Origin: Bacteroidales bacterium
GTDB taxonomy: Bacteria; Bacteroidota; Bacteroidia; Bacteroidales; WCHB1-69
Length of the DNA: 22,512 bases
NCBI GenBank assembly: GCA_017964755.1
Contig: JAGCRI010000152.1
Location: forward strand, 1-22,512
Direction of reading: 5' to 3'
This document shows positions 8,063-18,300 of the stretch, piece after piece; within the stretch, counting starts at the first letter, position 1, and each line of letters opens with the position of its first letter. The notes under the pieces are model-generated. The model searched no databases, was not told the origin of the DNA, and saw only the letters and a program-made list of their open reading frames with translations. The translations under genes were made by a program, and so were the position numbers.

Positions 8063-8656
8063 TTATTTTAATAAAACATCCGGATTCTTTAATCTAAAAC
8101 GATACGGCAACTTGGCATCCTCTCCAGCATAATCCACACCTACACGGGGCAACTTCAGAACTTCATTTTCAGGTATCACCAAACCTCTATCTTCCAACCA
8201 AACCATATCAGATGTAACCGGCTGGAAATCATACTCTGTCGTAAGCCCCAACAATTTTGAAAAGCGGCCGGGGCCGTCACCAATGGAAGGTTCAATTTTA
8301 TGCTTTGACGTCCTTTTCAACATCAACTCCTCACCATGTGTCGGAAAGAGGCCGCGGAGCAGGACAGCATCCGGCACACCTGACACATTGGTTACTATAT
8401 TTGTGAGATGATGCATTCCGTAACAAAGGTAAACGTATAGAACGCCACCCTCCTCATACATCGTCCCGTTGCGCTTGGTACGGCGCCCCCCGTATGCATG
8501 TGAAGCCTTGTCGTTAGTGCCTTTATAAGCCTCGGTTTCTGTAATTACCCCCCCCGCAAGCTGGCCTCCAATCTTGGTGAAGAAATATTTCCCGATAAGA
8601 TTCTCAGCAATAAAAAGGACATCCTCGTTAAGAAAATATTCCTTGTTAATTTTCAT
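8063..8656 (-). CDS. DNA-3-methyladenine glycosylase (AAG/MPG family)
   Basis: A 197-residue monofunctional DNA glycosylase of the Aag/Mpg family, which excises alkylated purines and hypoxanthine to start base excision repair. The active site is intact by comparison with the human enzyme: TETEAY with general base E42 and Y44, H53 in ASHAYGGRRT, Y76 in YVYLCYGM, N86 in HLTNIVT and R101 in AVLLRGL. The later IGDGPGRFSKLLGL block (about 124-137) is also typical. The length is normal for the bacterial family. The start at 8656 follows a TAnnTTTG element by about 22 bases. It is the first gene of a probable operon with the two envelope proteins downstream, a combination with no obvious functional link. 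Confidence 0.95.
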   Translation of the reverse strand: MKINKEYFLNEDVLFIAENLIGKYFFTKIGGQLAGGVITETEAYKGTNDKASHAYGGRRTKRNGTMYEEGGVLYVYLCYGMHHLTNIVTNVSGVPDAVLLRGLFPTHGEELMLKRTSKHKIEPSIGDGPGRFSKLLGLTTEYDFQPVTSDMVWLEDRGLVIPENEVLKLPRVGVDYAGEDAKLPYRFRLKNPDVLLK

Positions 8657-8677
8657 CTGTCAAAAGATTATTTCCTG

Positions 8678-8685
8678 CAAAAATA
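8678..8685 (-). promoter_or_regulatory. -7 promoter element of the DNA glycosylase operon
   Basis: Minus strand reads TATTTTTG, matching TAnnTTTG, 22 bases upstream of the ATG at 8656. The region where a -33 element would fall is occupied by the terminator hairpin of the preceding lipoprotein gene, and no TTG is seen there, so promoter strength is uncertain. Confidence 0.45.
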
Positions 8686-8688
8686 ACG

Positions 8689-8717
8689 AAAAAAGGCCAT
8701 TTTTATAAAACGGCCTT
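8689..8717 (-). terminator. Intrinsic terminator of the small lipoprotein gene
   Basis: Stem AAGGCC (8693-8698) pairs with GGCCTT (8712-8717), with an additional inner T/A-rich pairing across the loop. On the minus strand the hairpin is followed by a run of six T. It lies about 37 bases after the stop codon at 8755. Confidence 0.75.
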
Positions 8718-8754
8718 CAAAAAATTCACTTTATTAAAAATGAAAAGGTTGAAT

Positions 8755-9006
8755 TTACTTACATGTAACTTCAGCTGTTACACTATGATCCTCAATACCA
8801 GCTGAAACTGTTGATTTTCCGTTGAGGTCGCTACATTTCTTCACACCGTTGCTACGATCTTCCTTTGTTATCTCGTAGGTTGTTGTTGATTCCGTAACCA
8901 TTCCGTCGACAGAGGCTTTTGACGTACATGTACATTTTTTCGAACAAGATGTCGAAACTCCTAAAACAAAAGTAATTACGCTTAATGTTACTAAAAATTT
9001 TTTCAT
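8755..9006 (-). CDS. Small cysteine-rich lipoprotein, hypothetical
   Basis: 83 residues when started at ATG 9006 (MKKFLVTLSV...), which gives a standard signal peptide with lipid-attachment Cys21 (STSC). A longer in-frame start at 9069 exists, but a promoter -7 element (9039-9046) lies inside that extension, so the short start is preferred. After the lipobox it is polar and contains a KKCTCTS cluster (C25, C27), another Cys in KKCSDLN and a last one in VTCK. That gives four cysteines besides the lipid one, consistent with two disulfides in the cell envelope. I do not recognise the family. It is flanked by its own promoter and terminator, so it appears monocistronic. Confidence 0.7.
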   Translation of the reverse strand: MKKFLVTLSVITFVLGVSTSCSKKCTCTSKASVDGMVTESTTTYEITKEDRSNGVKKCSDLNGKSTVSAGIEDHSVTAEVTCK

Positions 9007-9038
9007 GGCTTTAAATTTTATTTGTAAATAATTTTCTA

Positions 9039-9066
9039 CAAATATATATATTTTTTTAATATACAA
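9039..9066 (-). promoter_or_regulatory. Promoter of the small lipoprotein gene
   Basis: Minus strand has TTG (9066-9064), a 17-base spacer, then TATATTTG (9046-9039), a match to TAnnTTTG with a plausible -33 element. Predicted start is near 9032, giving a leader of about 25 bases before ATG 9006. The promoter overlaps the end of the upstream transporter gene. Confidence 0.6.
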
Positions 9067-9068
9067 CA

Positions 9069-10667
9069 TTAAAAACCGTTAATATTTGCAAAAATTGGAG
9101 GAAGAAGGAGCAAAAAACCTATAACTATAAGAAAAAGTACAAAAGGAACAATAAATTTGAACCATTTTGCATACGGGATGCGGGCCACGCCCAAAACACC
9201 TATCAGCACCCCTGAAGTGGGTGTTATCATATTTGTAAAACCGTCACCGAACTGAAACGCGAGAACAGTAACCTGCCGCGACAGTCCGATAATATCGGAA
9301 AACTCTGCCATCATGGGTATCGTTAAGGCCGCTTTTGCAGAGCCGGACGGGATTATTATATTCAACAGATTCTGTATCAGATACATAACACCCAAACTTC
9401 CGACCTGTCCAGATCCGTTCATTGCCTGCGAAATGCCGTAAAGCATCGTATCAATAATTTTTCCGTCTTCAAGAATGATGATAATCCCCCCCGCAAGCCC
9501 GACCACGAGAGCGGCCGTCAGAATATCACCGCACCCCTCCAAAAAAAGCCGTACAGTCTTGTCCAAACCAAATCCGTAAGCAATGCCCGCACACACTCCC
9601 ATCGCGAGAAACAGAGCCGCAATTTCCATGACATACCACTGATAGCCTAAGACACCTGTAACCAACATAAGCACTGTCATGAGCAAAAGCGACAAGATGA
9701 ACGAATGGACTGACTTATACGCAGAATATGCGCCCAAAAGCAAAAAAATCGCAGCAAATACAGGGAAAAGAACAATTTTTCTGGTAACGCCGCCCACAGT
9801 AATATCAGTGAAAGTGTATTTCACAGAAAGGAATATCATAATGGCAGAAACCGCCGCATACACAAACCATGTGAACTTTGTTGACTTTACAACGACCTCA
9901 TCATTTTCACTTTGGGAACGCTGCCGCCAATATTCATCAGCCTCATACATAAACGATTTCTGCGGATTCCTTTTCACACGCGCAGCATACCAGAGCGTGA
10001 ACGCAACCGCCAAAAGCGTAAGCAGCAACCAACAGGCAAAACGGTATTCCAATCCAGAAAAAGGCGGAAGCCCCGAAAGCCCTTGGGCAATTCCCAAAGT
10101 GAAAGGGTTGAAGACAGCGCCTGCAAAACCGACATGCGCCGCCACATAACACATCAGCACCCCAACCACAGAATCGTAACCCATTGATATTGCAAGCGGT
10201 ATAAAAATCGCCACAAATGCTATCGTCTCCTCGCTCATTCCGAAGACTGCTCCAAAGAGACTGAACATTATCATCACCAAAATGATTATCAGATTGTTGG
10301 TTCCCACAACTTTAAAAAAGCGGTACTGCTGCAAATGCCTCAACTTGCCGAGAAACGCCATAATACCCGTATCCACAGCCTTTGTGGCATTCATAACCCA
10401 AAACGCGCCGCCAATCATCAGAATAAAAACAATAATACCGGAAGTCCTTTCAAATCCACGGAAAAAAGCGGCGAAAACCTGCCAAGTCTGAGGCACATTT
10501 TCAACTTGATGATAAGAATCTGCAACCACAACGCTTCGTTCGGAGCCGTCAACCGTAATAGTCTGCCTGCCGAACTCACCACCGGGCACGAACCACGTTG
10601 CAACAGCGCACAACACTATTATTATGAGAACTATAGTAAAAGTATGCGGGATTTTAAGTTTCTTCAT
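9069..10667 (-). CDS. YfcC-family membrane transporter (DcuC/ArsB-like ion transporter superfamily)
   Basis: A 532-residue polytopic inner-membrane protein with about 12 hydrophobic helices. It begins MKKLKIPHTFTIVLII, followed by WFVPGGEFGR (25-34) and a periplasmic loop with VPQTWQVFAAFFRGF, which is the typical N-terminal arrangement of YfcC proteins. Paired internal motifs resemble two inverted halves: EETIAFVAIFIPLA with AHVGFAGAVFNPFTLGIAQG, and IIPSGSAKAALTIPMMAE with QFGDGFTNMITPTSGVL. The latter GSAKA and N-x-ITP motifs are characteristic of this transporter superfamily. The substrate is not defined by sequence; related proteins move amino acids or dicarboxylates. It starts 3 bases after the rlmB stop codon and is thus the last gene of the nadK-rlmB operon. 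Confidence 0.88.
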   Translation of the reverse strand: MKKLKIPHTFTIVLIIIVLCAVATWFVPGGEFGRQTITVDGSERSVVVADSYHQVENVPQTWQVFAAFFRGFERTSGIIVFILMIGGAFWVMNATKAVDTGIMAFLGKLRHLQQYRFFKVVGTNNLIIILVMIMFSLFGAVFGMSEETIAFVAIFIPLAISMGYDSVVGVLMCYVAAHVGFAGAVFNPFTLGIAQGLSGLPPFSGLEYRFACWLLLTLLAVAFTLWYAARVKRNPQKSFMYEADEYWRQRSQSENDEVVVKSTKFTWFVYAAVSAIMIFLSVKYTFTDITVGGVTRKIVLFPVFAAIFLLLGAYSAYKSVHSFILSLLLMTVLMLVTGVLGYQWYVMEIAALFLAMGVCAGIAYGFGLDKTVRLFLEGCGDILTAALVVGLAGGIIIILEDGKIIDTMLYGISQAMNGSGQVGSLGVMYLIQNLLNIIIPSGSAKAALTIPMMAEFSDIIGLSRQVTVLAFQFGDGFTNMITPTSGVLIGVLGVARIPYAKWFKFIVPFVLFLIVIGFLLLLPPIFANINGF

Positions 10668-10670
10668 ATC

Positions 10671-11414
10671 CTACAATCTCTGTTTCACAACTTCAAACAG
10701 TGCAATACCTGTCGCAACCGAAACGTTGAGAGACTCTATCGTCCCTTTCATCGGTATTCTGACGGAGTCATCGCAAATGCGGAGATAGTCCCATGCAATT
10801 CCTTCATATTCGTTGCCCATAACAAGACATAGAGGTTTTGTGAAATCCTTTTCAAAATGGAATTTCTTTGCCTTTTCAGTTACAGCCACAACTTCAATTC
10901 CGGAATTTTTGAGAAAATCAATGACATCAACGAGATTGGAATGTCTGCAGACCGGTATTTTGTTAAGTGCGCCTGCAGAAGTCTTCACAGCATCTTCATT
11001 AATTTGGGCACCTCCTTTCAGAGGCAGAATAATGGCATCAACACCGGCACACTCTGCTGAGCGGGCAATCGCCCCCAAATTGCGGACATCTGTAATTTTG
11101 TCCAAAATAAGCAGAAAAGGCACTTTTCCCTCCTCATACAACATCGGGACAATGCTATAAATATCCTGATACTCAATAGATGACACAAAAGCCACCACCC
11201 CTTGATGATTTCCGCGTGTATAACGATTCAACCTTTCGACCGGCACATATTGGAACGGGATTTTGTTCTGTCTGACCTGAATGAAGAAATTCTTAAACAA
11301 ATCACCGCTCAATCCTCTTTGTATCAAAACTTTATCAATAGTCTTACCACTATCAATTGTTTCCAGAACAGCACGAATACCGTAAATAATCTGACTATTT
11401 TTATTATCCTCCAT
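10671..11414 (-). CDS. rlmB: 23S rRNA (guanosine-2'-O-)-methyltransferase, RlmB/TrmH (SpoU) family
   Basis: 247 residues started at ATG 11414 (MEDNKNSQIIYGIRAV). A start 42 bases upstream is possible but would overlap nadK; the chosen start leaves 2 bases after the nadK stop. The N-terminal part (about 8-80) is the substrate-binding domain with YGIRAVLE. The C-terminal SPOUT methyltransferase domain has the three trefoil-knot motifs: DVRNLGAIARSAE (109-121), LVMGNEYEGI (197-206) and IPMKGTIESLNVSVATGIAL (220-239). The family transfers a methyl group from SAM to a ribose 2'-OH; RlmB modifies G2251 of 23S rRNA. Close relatives in Bacteroidota are annotated RlmB, but a tRNA-directed TrmH member cannot be excluded by sequence alone. 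Confidence 0.92.
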   Translation of the reverse strand: MEDNKNSQIIYGIRAVLETIDSGKTIDKVLIQRGLSGDLFKNFFIQVRQNKIPFQYVPVERLNRYTRGNHQGVVAFVSSIEYQDIYSIVPMLYEEGKVPFLLILDKITDVRNLGAIARSAECAGVDAIILPLKGGAQINEDAVKTSAGALNKIPVCRHSNLVDVIDFLKNSGIEVVAVTEKAKKFHFEKDFTKPLCLVMGNEYEGIAWDYLRICDDSVRIPMKGTIESLNVSVATGIALFEVVKQRL

Positions 11415-11416
11415 AA

Positions 11417-12316
11417 CTAATCTGTAAGCGATAAATTTCTCTTGTCGATACCCCATAAAAGCTTTTCACGAATCACTGAAAAGAAATCAGCGGAGAAGAA
11501 GCGGACTGAATTTATATGGAATTTTTCTTTTGTAATAATGATATTTGAACGATGAGGCAGCAATGTTTTATGAGAATCGACAGAAAGCGAAAACTGTCTT
11601 GTGCGGCTCTCAACCAGTATCCTGATATTAGCGGAGGCCGGCAGCACGATAGGGCGCACGGAAAGCGAGTGCGAGGCTATCGGGGTAATCACAACCACAT
11701 CGGCGGAAGGGGGCAAAATGGGGCCGCCGCAACTCAAAGAATAGGCCGTTGACCCGGTTGGTGTAGCAACTATAAGCCCGTCAGCCCAATATGTGTTGAT
11801 CTTTTTGTCATCCATCCAGACAGTGATAGCATTAATTGAGCCATCAACTGAAGGGTGTATAGTAACATCGTTGAGTGCGAAATGGCTCGGGAGCGGTTCT
11901 GGGGAATCGCAGGTTACGTGCAACAGCGCCCGTTTTTCAATTTCAAATTCGCCGCGAAGCAAAAGTTCAATGCACTCGTTGAAATTCTTTCTGTTTATAG
12001 ATGCCAAAAAGCCGATTCTGCCTGTATTTATTCCGATTATAGGGATTTCTGTATCGCCGACCATATTTGCCGCATCGAGAAAAGTGCCGTCCCCACCTAT
12101 TGAAAAAAGATAGTCAACGGCTTCGCCTGAAATCAGTTCGTTTGTACAGGAAAATGTCTTGTAATAGCACGAATCCCAATTCTGCTTCCATTCTTCATAA
12201 AAAGGCTCATAAAGTACAAGTTCACAATCATTTTTCTTCAAAAAATCGAAAACATTACATACAAAAGGAGCCGCCTCTTCAGAATAATTCCTTATATAAA
12301 TTGCAATTTTCATCAT
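11417..12316 (-). CDS. nadK: NAD kinase
   Basis: A 299-residue ATP-NAD kinase that makes NADP. Motifs: GGDGT with catalytic Asp76 (74-78), GINTGRIGFLA (95-105), the ALNDVTIH block with Asn149 and Asp150 (147-154), and TPTGSTAYSLSCGGPI (185-200, with Cys in place of the usual Ala). It is first in a tightly spaced operon with rlmB and yfcC. Two ATGs (12316 and 12313) are possible; the second gives the more usual MKIAIY start. A terminator-like hairpin ends only about 10 bases upstream, so there is no room for a promoter between it and the start. Transcription must come from upstream, through the hairpin, or from an element overlapping it. Confidence 0.96.
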   Translation of the reverse strand: MMKIAIYIRNYSEEAAPFVCNVFDFLKKNDCELVLYEPFYEEWKQNWDSCYYKTFSCTNELISGEAVDYLFSIGGDGTFLDAANMVGDTEIPIIGINTGRIGFLASINRKNFNECIELLLRGEFEIEKRALLHVTCDSPEPLPSHFALNDVTIHPSVDGSINAITVWMDDKKINTYWADGLIVATPTGSTAYSLSCGGPILPPSADVVVITPIASHSLSVRPIVLPASANIRILVESRTRQFSLSVDSHKTLLPHRSNIIITKEKFHINSVRFFSADFFSVIREKLLWGIDKRNLSLTD

Positions 12317-12325
12317 CTATTCAAA

Positions 12326-12356
12326 AAAAGAGACCACCTGAGATGTGGTCTCTTTT
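12326..12356 (-). terminator. Intrinsic terminator of the giant surface-protein gene, directly upstream of nadK
   Basis: Twelve-bp stem (12326-12337 with 12345-12356; core GAGACCAC/GTGGTCTC) with a 7-base loop. On the minus strand the stem runs into seven T. It lies 24 bases after the stop codon of the giant gene and 10 bases before nadK. Confidence 0.85.
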
Positions 12357-12379
12357 CATATTTGCAAGTATTATGAATG

Positions 12380-15300
12380 TTAATGTTTCACTACCTTGAA
12401 TGTCTTGACTACCTCTTTGCCGTTATTGAGTCTGAGCAGATAAACGCCATTTGCGAAAGTACTCATATCCATCTGGCTTTCTGTGGATTCGATTACCTGA
12501 ACCTTGACAAGTTTGCCATACATATCATAGCAACGCGCTTCTTTGACATTCAATTTTTCATCGAACACAATGTTGATAATGTCATTTGTCGGGTTAGGAT
12601 AAACTACAGCATTAAGTTCTTCTGTATAATCTGCATTATCGTCAATACTGACAGAGCTGATGAGTTTCAAGATGATTGTACTGTCGCAGCCGTTAGCGGC
12701 ACCACCATAGTATGTATGTGAATATTCGCCTGAAACCTCGTATGTATTGTCAGTAACATCCCAATGGTAAGGTTGATTCGTAATTACCGTAAAGACTTCT
12801 ACGCTCGGTTGGTTAATGGTGAGGTGGAGTATCACGGTGCTATCGCATCCTACACTATTGCCGCCAGGAACCAAATATTCATAATCACCTGTTTCGGTAT
12901 AAGTTTCAGAAGTCAGTTCCCAACGATACTCGACGCAAGCTGTTTCGTAGATATTAGAATCTGTCGGCATGTTAATGGTGAGGTGCAATGTGCCGATGCT
13001 GTCACAACCTACACTATTACCATTATAGAGCGTATCAATATAGTCACCTGAAACTGTGTATGTCTTGCCATTAAACGGCCAAACGTATGAAATACATTCT
13101 TCAATTGTATCATTACCCACACTCGGCATATTGATTGTCAAGTGCAACGTCACGACACTGTCGCAGCCTACGCTGTTACCACTATAAAGCGTATCAACAT
13201 AGGTACCTGAAACCGTGTAGGTCTTGCCTGTTTGTGCCCAAGTATATGAACTACATTCTGTCACATACAAATCGCTATCAGACGGATAAACAATTGTGAG
13301 GTGCAACCACGCCGTACTGTCGCAGCCGTATGAATTCTTTGTGTCAAAGAAATAATTGCCTGACTGTGTTCGCAATTCGTTATTCCAGTAATATGGTCCG
13401 CAATTCGTCAATGTAGTATGGCTTTCAGAAGGATGGTTTATTGTAAGGTCTAAGTGCATAATAGAGTCGCAGCCTGCAGCATTTACTATAGTGTCATAGT
13501 AATGGCCACTTGTAATCAAATCCTTGCCCTGCCATGTGTAAGCGACACAAGCTTCAACTTTAAATGTGGCGTATGTTGCTTTTGTGATGGTCAGATTCAT
13601 AGTCACCAAACTGTCGCAACCTTTAACTGATTGTAACAACTGTGTATAAGAACCTGAAGTTGTATAAGTTATACCATTCCATACATACTTTTCGCATTCA
13701 GTGTGTGAAAATGTATGTGTTATCTTAGCCGGTTGCGCAATAGTAGTTGACGTTGAAGCTGTACAACCGTTGTCATCAGTCACTGTAACCATATAATATC
13801 CTGCTTGGACTCCACTGATAGCTGCACTACTCTGACCATTAGACCAAGAATAGCTATAAGGAGAAGTGCCGCCGCCGACAGAGACAGAAGCATTTGCATC
13901 GCTTCCGCCGTTACATGTAGGCATTTGCGAAGTCATTGAAAGAGCAATAGCTAATTTCTCGGTAATAGTTGCTGTGGTCGCAAATGTACAGCCGTTAGCA
14001 TCAGTTACGGAAACCATATATGAGCCTGCCATAAGATTGGTGGCTGGTTTGACTGTATTTGCCGGAACGTTAGTGAATTGTCTTACAGCTACAGACAAAT
14101 CATTTGTATTATACACTGCCACTGAATACGGAGCCGTACCGCCGTTGACAGTAATGTTAACAGAGCCTGTGCTCTCACCGTTACAAAGGACATTAGTAAC
14201 TGAAGTGGTAGCGTTCAGTAATACTTGAGGTATTGTAAGGTGCAACGTCACAATACTGTCGCAGCCGTTTGACGCACCGCCTGTCAATGTGTACGGATAG
14301 TCGCCTGATGCGCTGTATGTCTGTCCGCTCAACGGCCATGTGTATGATGTCTGGCAATCGGTAACATAGACATCACCATACTGTGTGTAATTGATTGTCA
14401 GTGTAAGTGTTACCGTACTATCGCAACCGTTTGTAGCAACAAACTGTTTAGTATAGACACCAGATTTTGTATATGTGGTGCCTGCCCAAGTGTATGAGTC
14501 ACAATCTGTACGATTGATGCTTGTGGTTATTGCAGCAGGTTCTGTCAGTTTCACGCTTGTACTGGTAACAACGCAGCCGTATGCGTCTGAAACTTCAGCC
14601 ACGTATGTGCCTGCTGCAAGACCTGTAGCAATCTTGCTCACATTCTCGCCTACACTTGAAAACGCCTTGACAGCTGAAGTCAAATCGGAAGTCTCATATA
14701 CATATATTGTATAAGGTGCTGCTCCGCCTTGTCCGGTAACTGTTACTGAACCGAAATCTCCGTTGCAGGCAGGATTTGTACCCGTAACAGTTACTGAAAG
14801 CAGTTGTACCGGCAATGTAAGGTGCAAAGTGACAATACTGTCGCAGCCGTTTGACGCACCGCCTGTCAATGTGTACGGATAGTCACCTGATGCGCTGTAT
14901 GTCTGTCCGCTCAACGGCCATGTGTATGATGTCTGGCAATCGGTAACATAGACATCTCCATACTGTGTTTTGTTGATTGTCAGTGTAAGCGTTACAGTAC
15001 TGTCGCAGCCGTTTGTTGACGTATATTTCTGTGTATATACACCACTCTGTGTATATGTTGCGGTTCCCCATGTATAACTGTTGCAATCTGTTACTGAGAA
15101 ACTGCTTGTTATGGCAGCCGGTTCTGTCAGTTTCACGCTTGTACTGGTAACAACGCAGCCGTATGCGTCTGAAACTTCAGCCAAATATGTGCCTGCTGGA
15201 AGACCTGTAGCAACCTTGCTAACATTCTCACCTACTCCTGAGAACGCCTTGACAGCTGAAGTCAAATCGGAGGTCTCATATATATATATTGTATAAGGAG

Positions 15301-18300
15301 CTGCTCCGCCTTGTCCTGTAACGGTTACTGAACCGAAGCCTCCGTTGCAGGTAGGATTTGTACCCGTAGCAGTTACTGAAAGCAGCTGTGCCGGCAATGT
15401 AAGGTGCAAAGTGACAATACTGTCGCAGCCGTTTGACGCACCTCCTGTCAATGTGTACGGATAGTCACCTGACGCGCTGTATGTCTGTCCGCTCAACGGC
15501 CATGTGTATGATGTCTGGCAGTCGGTAACATAGACATCTCCATACTGTGTTTTGTTGATTGTCAGTGTAAGAGTTACCGTACTGTCGCAGCCGTTTGTTG
15601 ACGTATATTTCTGTGTATATACACCGCTCTGCGTATATGTTGTGGTGCCCCATGTATAACTGTTGCAATCTGTTACTGAGAAACTGCTTGTTATGGCAGC
15701 CGGTTCTGTCAGTGTTACGCTTGTACTGGTCATAACGCAGCCGTAAACATCAGTCACCTCGGCCAAATATGTGCCTGCTGCAAGACCTGCAGCAACCTTG
15801 CTCACATTCTCGCCTACTCCTGAGAATGCCTTGACAGCTGTGCCCAAATCGGTAGTATCATATACATATATAGTATAAGGTGCTGTTCCGCCTTGTCCTG
15901 TAACGGTTACTGAACCGAATCCTCCGTTGCAGGTAGGATTTGTACCCGTAGCAGTTACTGAAAGCAGCTGCGCCGGCAATGTAAGGTGCAAAGTGACAAT
16001 ACTGTCGCAGCCGTTTGACGCGCCACCAGTCAATGTGTACGGATAGTCGCCTGATGCGCTGTATGTCTGTCCGCTCAACGGCCATGTGTATGAAGTCTGG
16101 CAATCGGTAACATATACATCTGCTGTCTTCGGATAAATAACAGCCAAATGCAGATTAATTGTACTATCGCATCCTGCCCCTACTGTCTGGAGACTTTGTG
16201 TATAAACACCTGCAGCTGACAGATTGACAAATCCATTTGAATTATATTGATCTCCCGAACAAATTGTATCATAAATATCAACATTGTAGTCAGGCTCAAT
16301 AGTAAGGATGAGTGTTACAATACTGTCGCAACCTTTTGAAGTCTGAAGATTTTGGGTGTATGTATATGTCTTAGGAATAGAATCTTCTGTACGGATAGCG
16401 AAGCCCATGCCAATGTAAACTTCTCCATGACATACATTGTCATAAACTGTGATCTTTTCAGTATCATTAACTTTCAAATGCAGTTTCACGATACTATCGC
16501 AACCTGTAACAGCTGTATATGTGTTTGTATATTCGTAATCACCAGGAGTTTTGTTCTTCAAACTTGAGATACTGAAACCGTAATTATTATATGGTGTGGA
16601 TTTACAAACATCATCGTACAAATCAACTGAGAAAATAGGATTGACATGCAGATAAAGATTTACAGTACTATCGCAATTGTCTGACGATGTCAGATGTAAA
16701 GTATGAAGACCTGCTATAGAATCATTAAAACCATTCTGCTTATATACATCACCCTGACAAATAGTATCATACAAAGTAGTTGTGTAACCAGGTTTAATTA
16801 CAAGGTCAAGTGTTACAGTACTATCGCAACCGATAGCGGTCTTCAAGACCTTGACAATTTGCTGGGAATGTGTGTAAACTGAACCTTCCCAACTATATGA
16901 CGAGCAAGCCGTATCAGCAAAAGCATATGTAATCGGTGCCGGCTGGTCAATCAGGAGCGGGCTGCTTGTTATAACACTATTCAGAGAGTCGTATGCATAA
17001 ACGACATAAGTACCGGCAGGAAGCCCTGTGGCGACTTTCTGAATACCAGGTTGTACACCTGCAAACGCCTTGACTGCCATTGTCAGATCGGAAGTTTCGT
17101 AAACATATATTGAATACGGAGCCACGCCGCCGGAAACAGTTACATTTACAGATCCAGAATTGTCCCCATAACAATTCGCATCAGCAGCGCTGGCGGTAAT
17201 CGTCATCGTATTCGCTGTAATTGTCAGATGCAGGTTGATTATACTATCGCAGCCGTTTGCAGCCTGATTTGCCAATGTATCAGAGTAAGTACCTGACAAT
17301 GTGTAAGTTTGTCCGTTCTGAGGCCAAGTGTAGGTCATAACTGCCACATGATAAATTTCATTAACAGCAACATTATTAATGGTCAAATGCAATGTAACAA
17401 TGCTATCGCAATTATTTGCATTTTGCAACGTGTCATAATAATCGCCTGACTGGTTATATGTCAAACCTGTCAACGGCCAAGTATAACTCACACATTCGGT
17501 AACATTTACGCTTGAATATGTAGGCTGATAAATTGTCAGATGAAGTGTGGCTACGCTGTCGCAACCTGCCGCAGTCTGCAAATGCTGGCTATAGACACCT
17601 GACTGTGTGTATGTAACGCCATTCCAAATATATTTGTAACATGCGCTATCATAAAAGTCTTCAGTGATTTTTGAAGGACGGGTAATAACAGCAGTAGCTG
17701 TAGCAACACAAGAGTTAGTGTCGGTAACAGTTACAGAATATTGTCCTGGTGCAAGAGATGAAATGGTATCTGTTGTCTTACCGTTAGACCACAAATAGGT
17801 GTACCCGGGTGTACCTGCCGAAGCCGATACAGTCAATTTTCCATCTTCACTTTCATAACAAGTAACATTTTGCTGTGCTGAAATAGTAGCTATAAGTTTA
17901 GTCGGCTGGGTGATTGTTACGGTATCAATATGAACACACTGGTTAGCATCGTGTACATATATGATATATGTAGAAGCCGGTAAGCCAGTGGATGTCTTTA
18001 CTGTGTTAGCCGGAACCGCATGGAATCCTTTAACAACAGTTGACAAGTCTGAAGTATCATAAACATAGATGTCATACGGAGCATTACCACCATTTGCAGT
18101 AATACTTATCATACCTGAATTATCACCATGGCATGTTACATCATACTGTGATTTTGTTGTTGAAACGACAGTGGCTGGCTCTGTAACAACAGCCGAAGCA
18201 GTTGCCTGACAGCCAGTGGCGATAGTGGTAACCTCCACAGTATAAGTTCCAGAACCAACGTTGTTCAGCATGCTTAAATTTCCGACCACCGAACCATTGG

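Noticed and set aside
9007..9069. N-terminal extension of the small lipoprotein (start at 9069)
   Set aside because: It would put the promoter -7 element inside the coding region and bury the signal peptide 21 residues in.
13866..15296. Repeated plus-strand ORFs of 70-120 codons opposite the giant gene
   Set aside because: They are near-copies of each other only because they are antisense to the 582-bp tandem repeat.
14240..16120. Tandem repeats considered as a CRISPR array or a non-coding satellite
   Set aside because: The period is 582 bases, a multiple of three, uninterrupted in the coding frame, with no short repeat/spacer structure.
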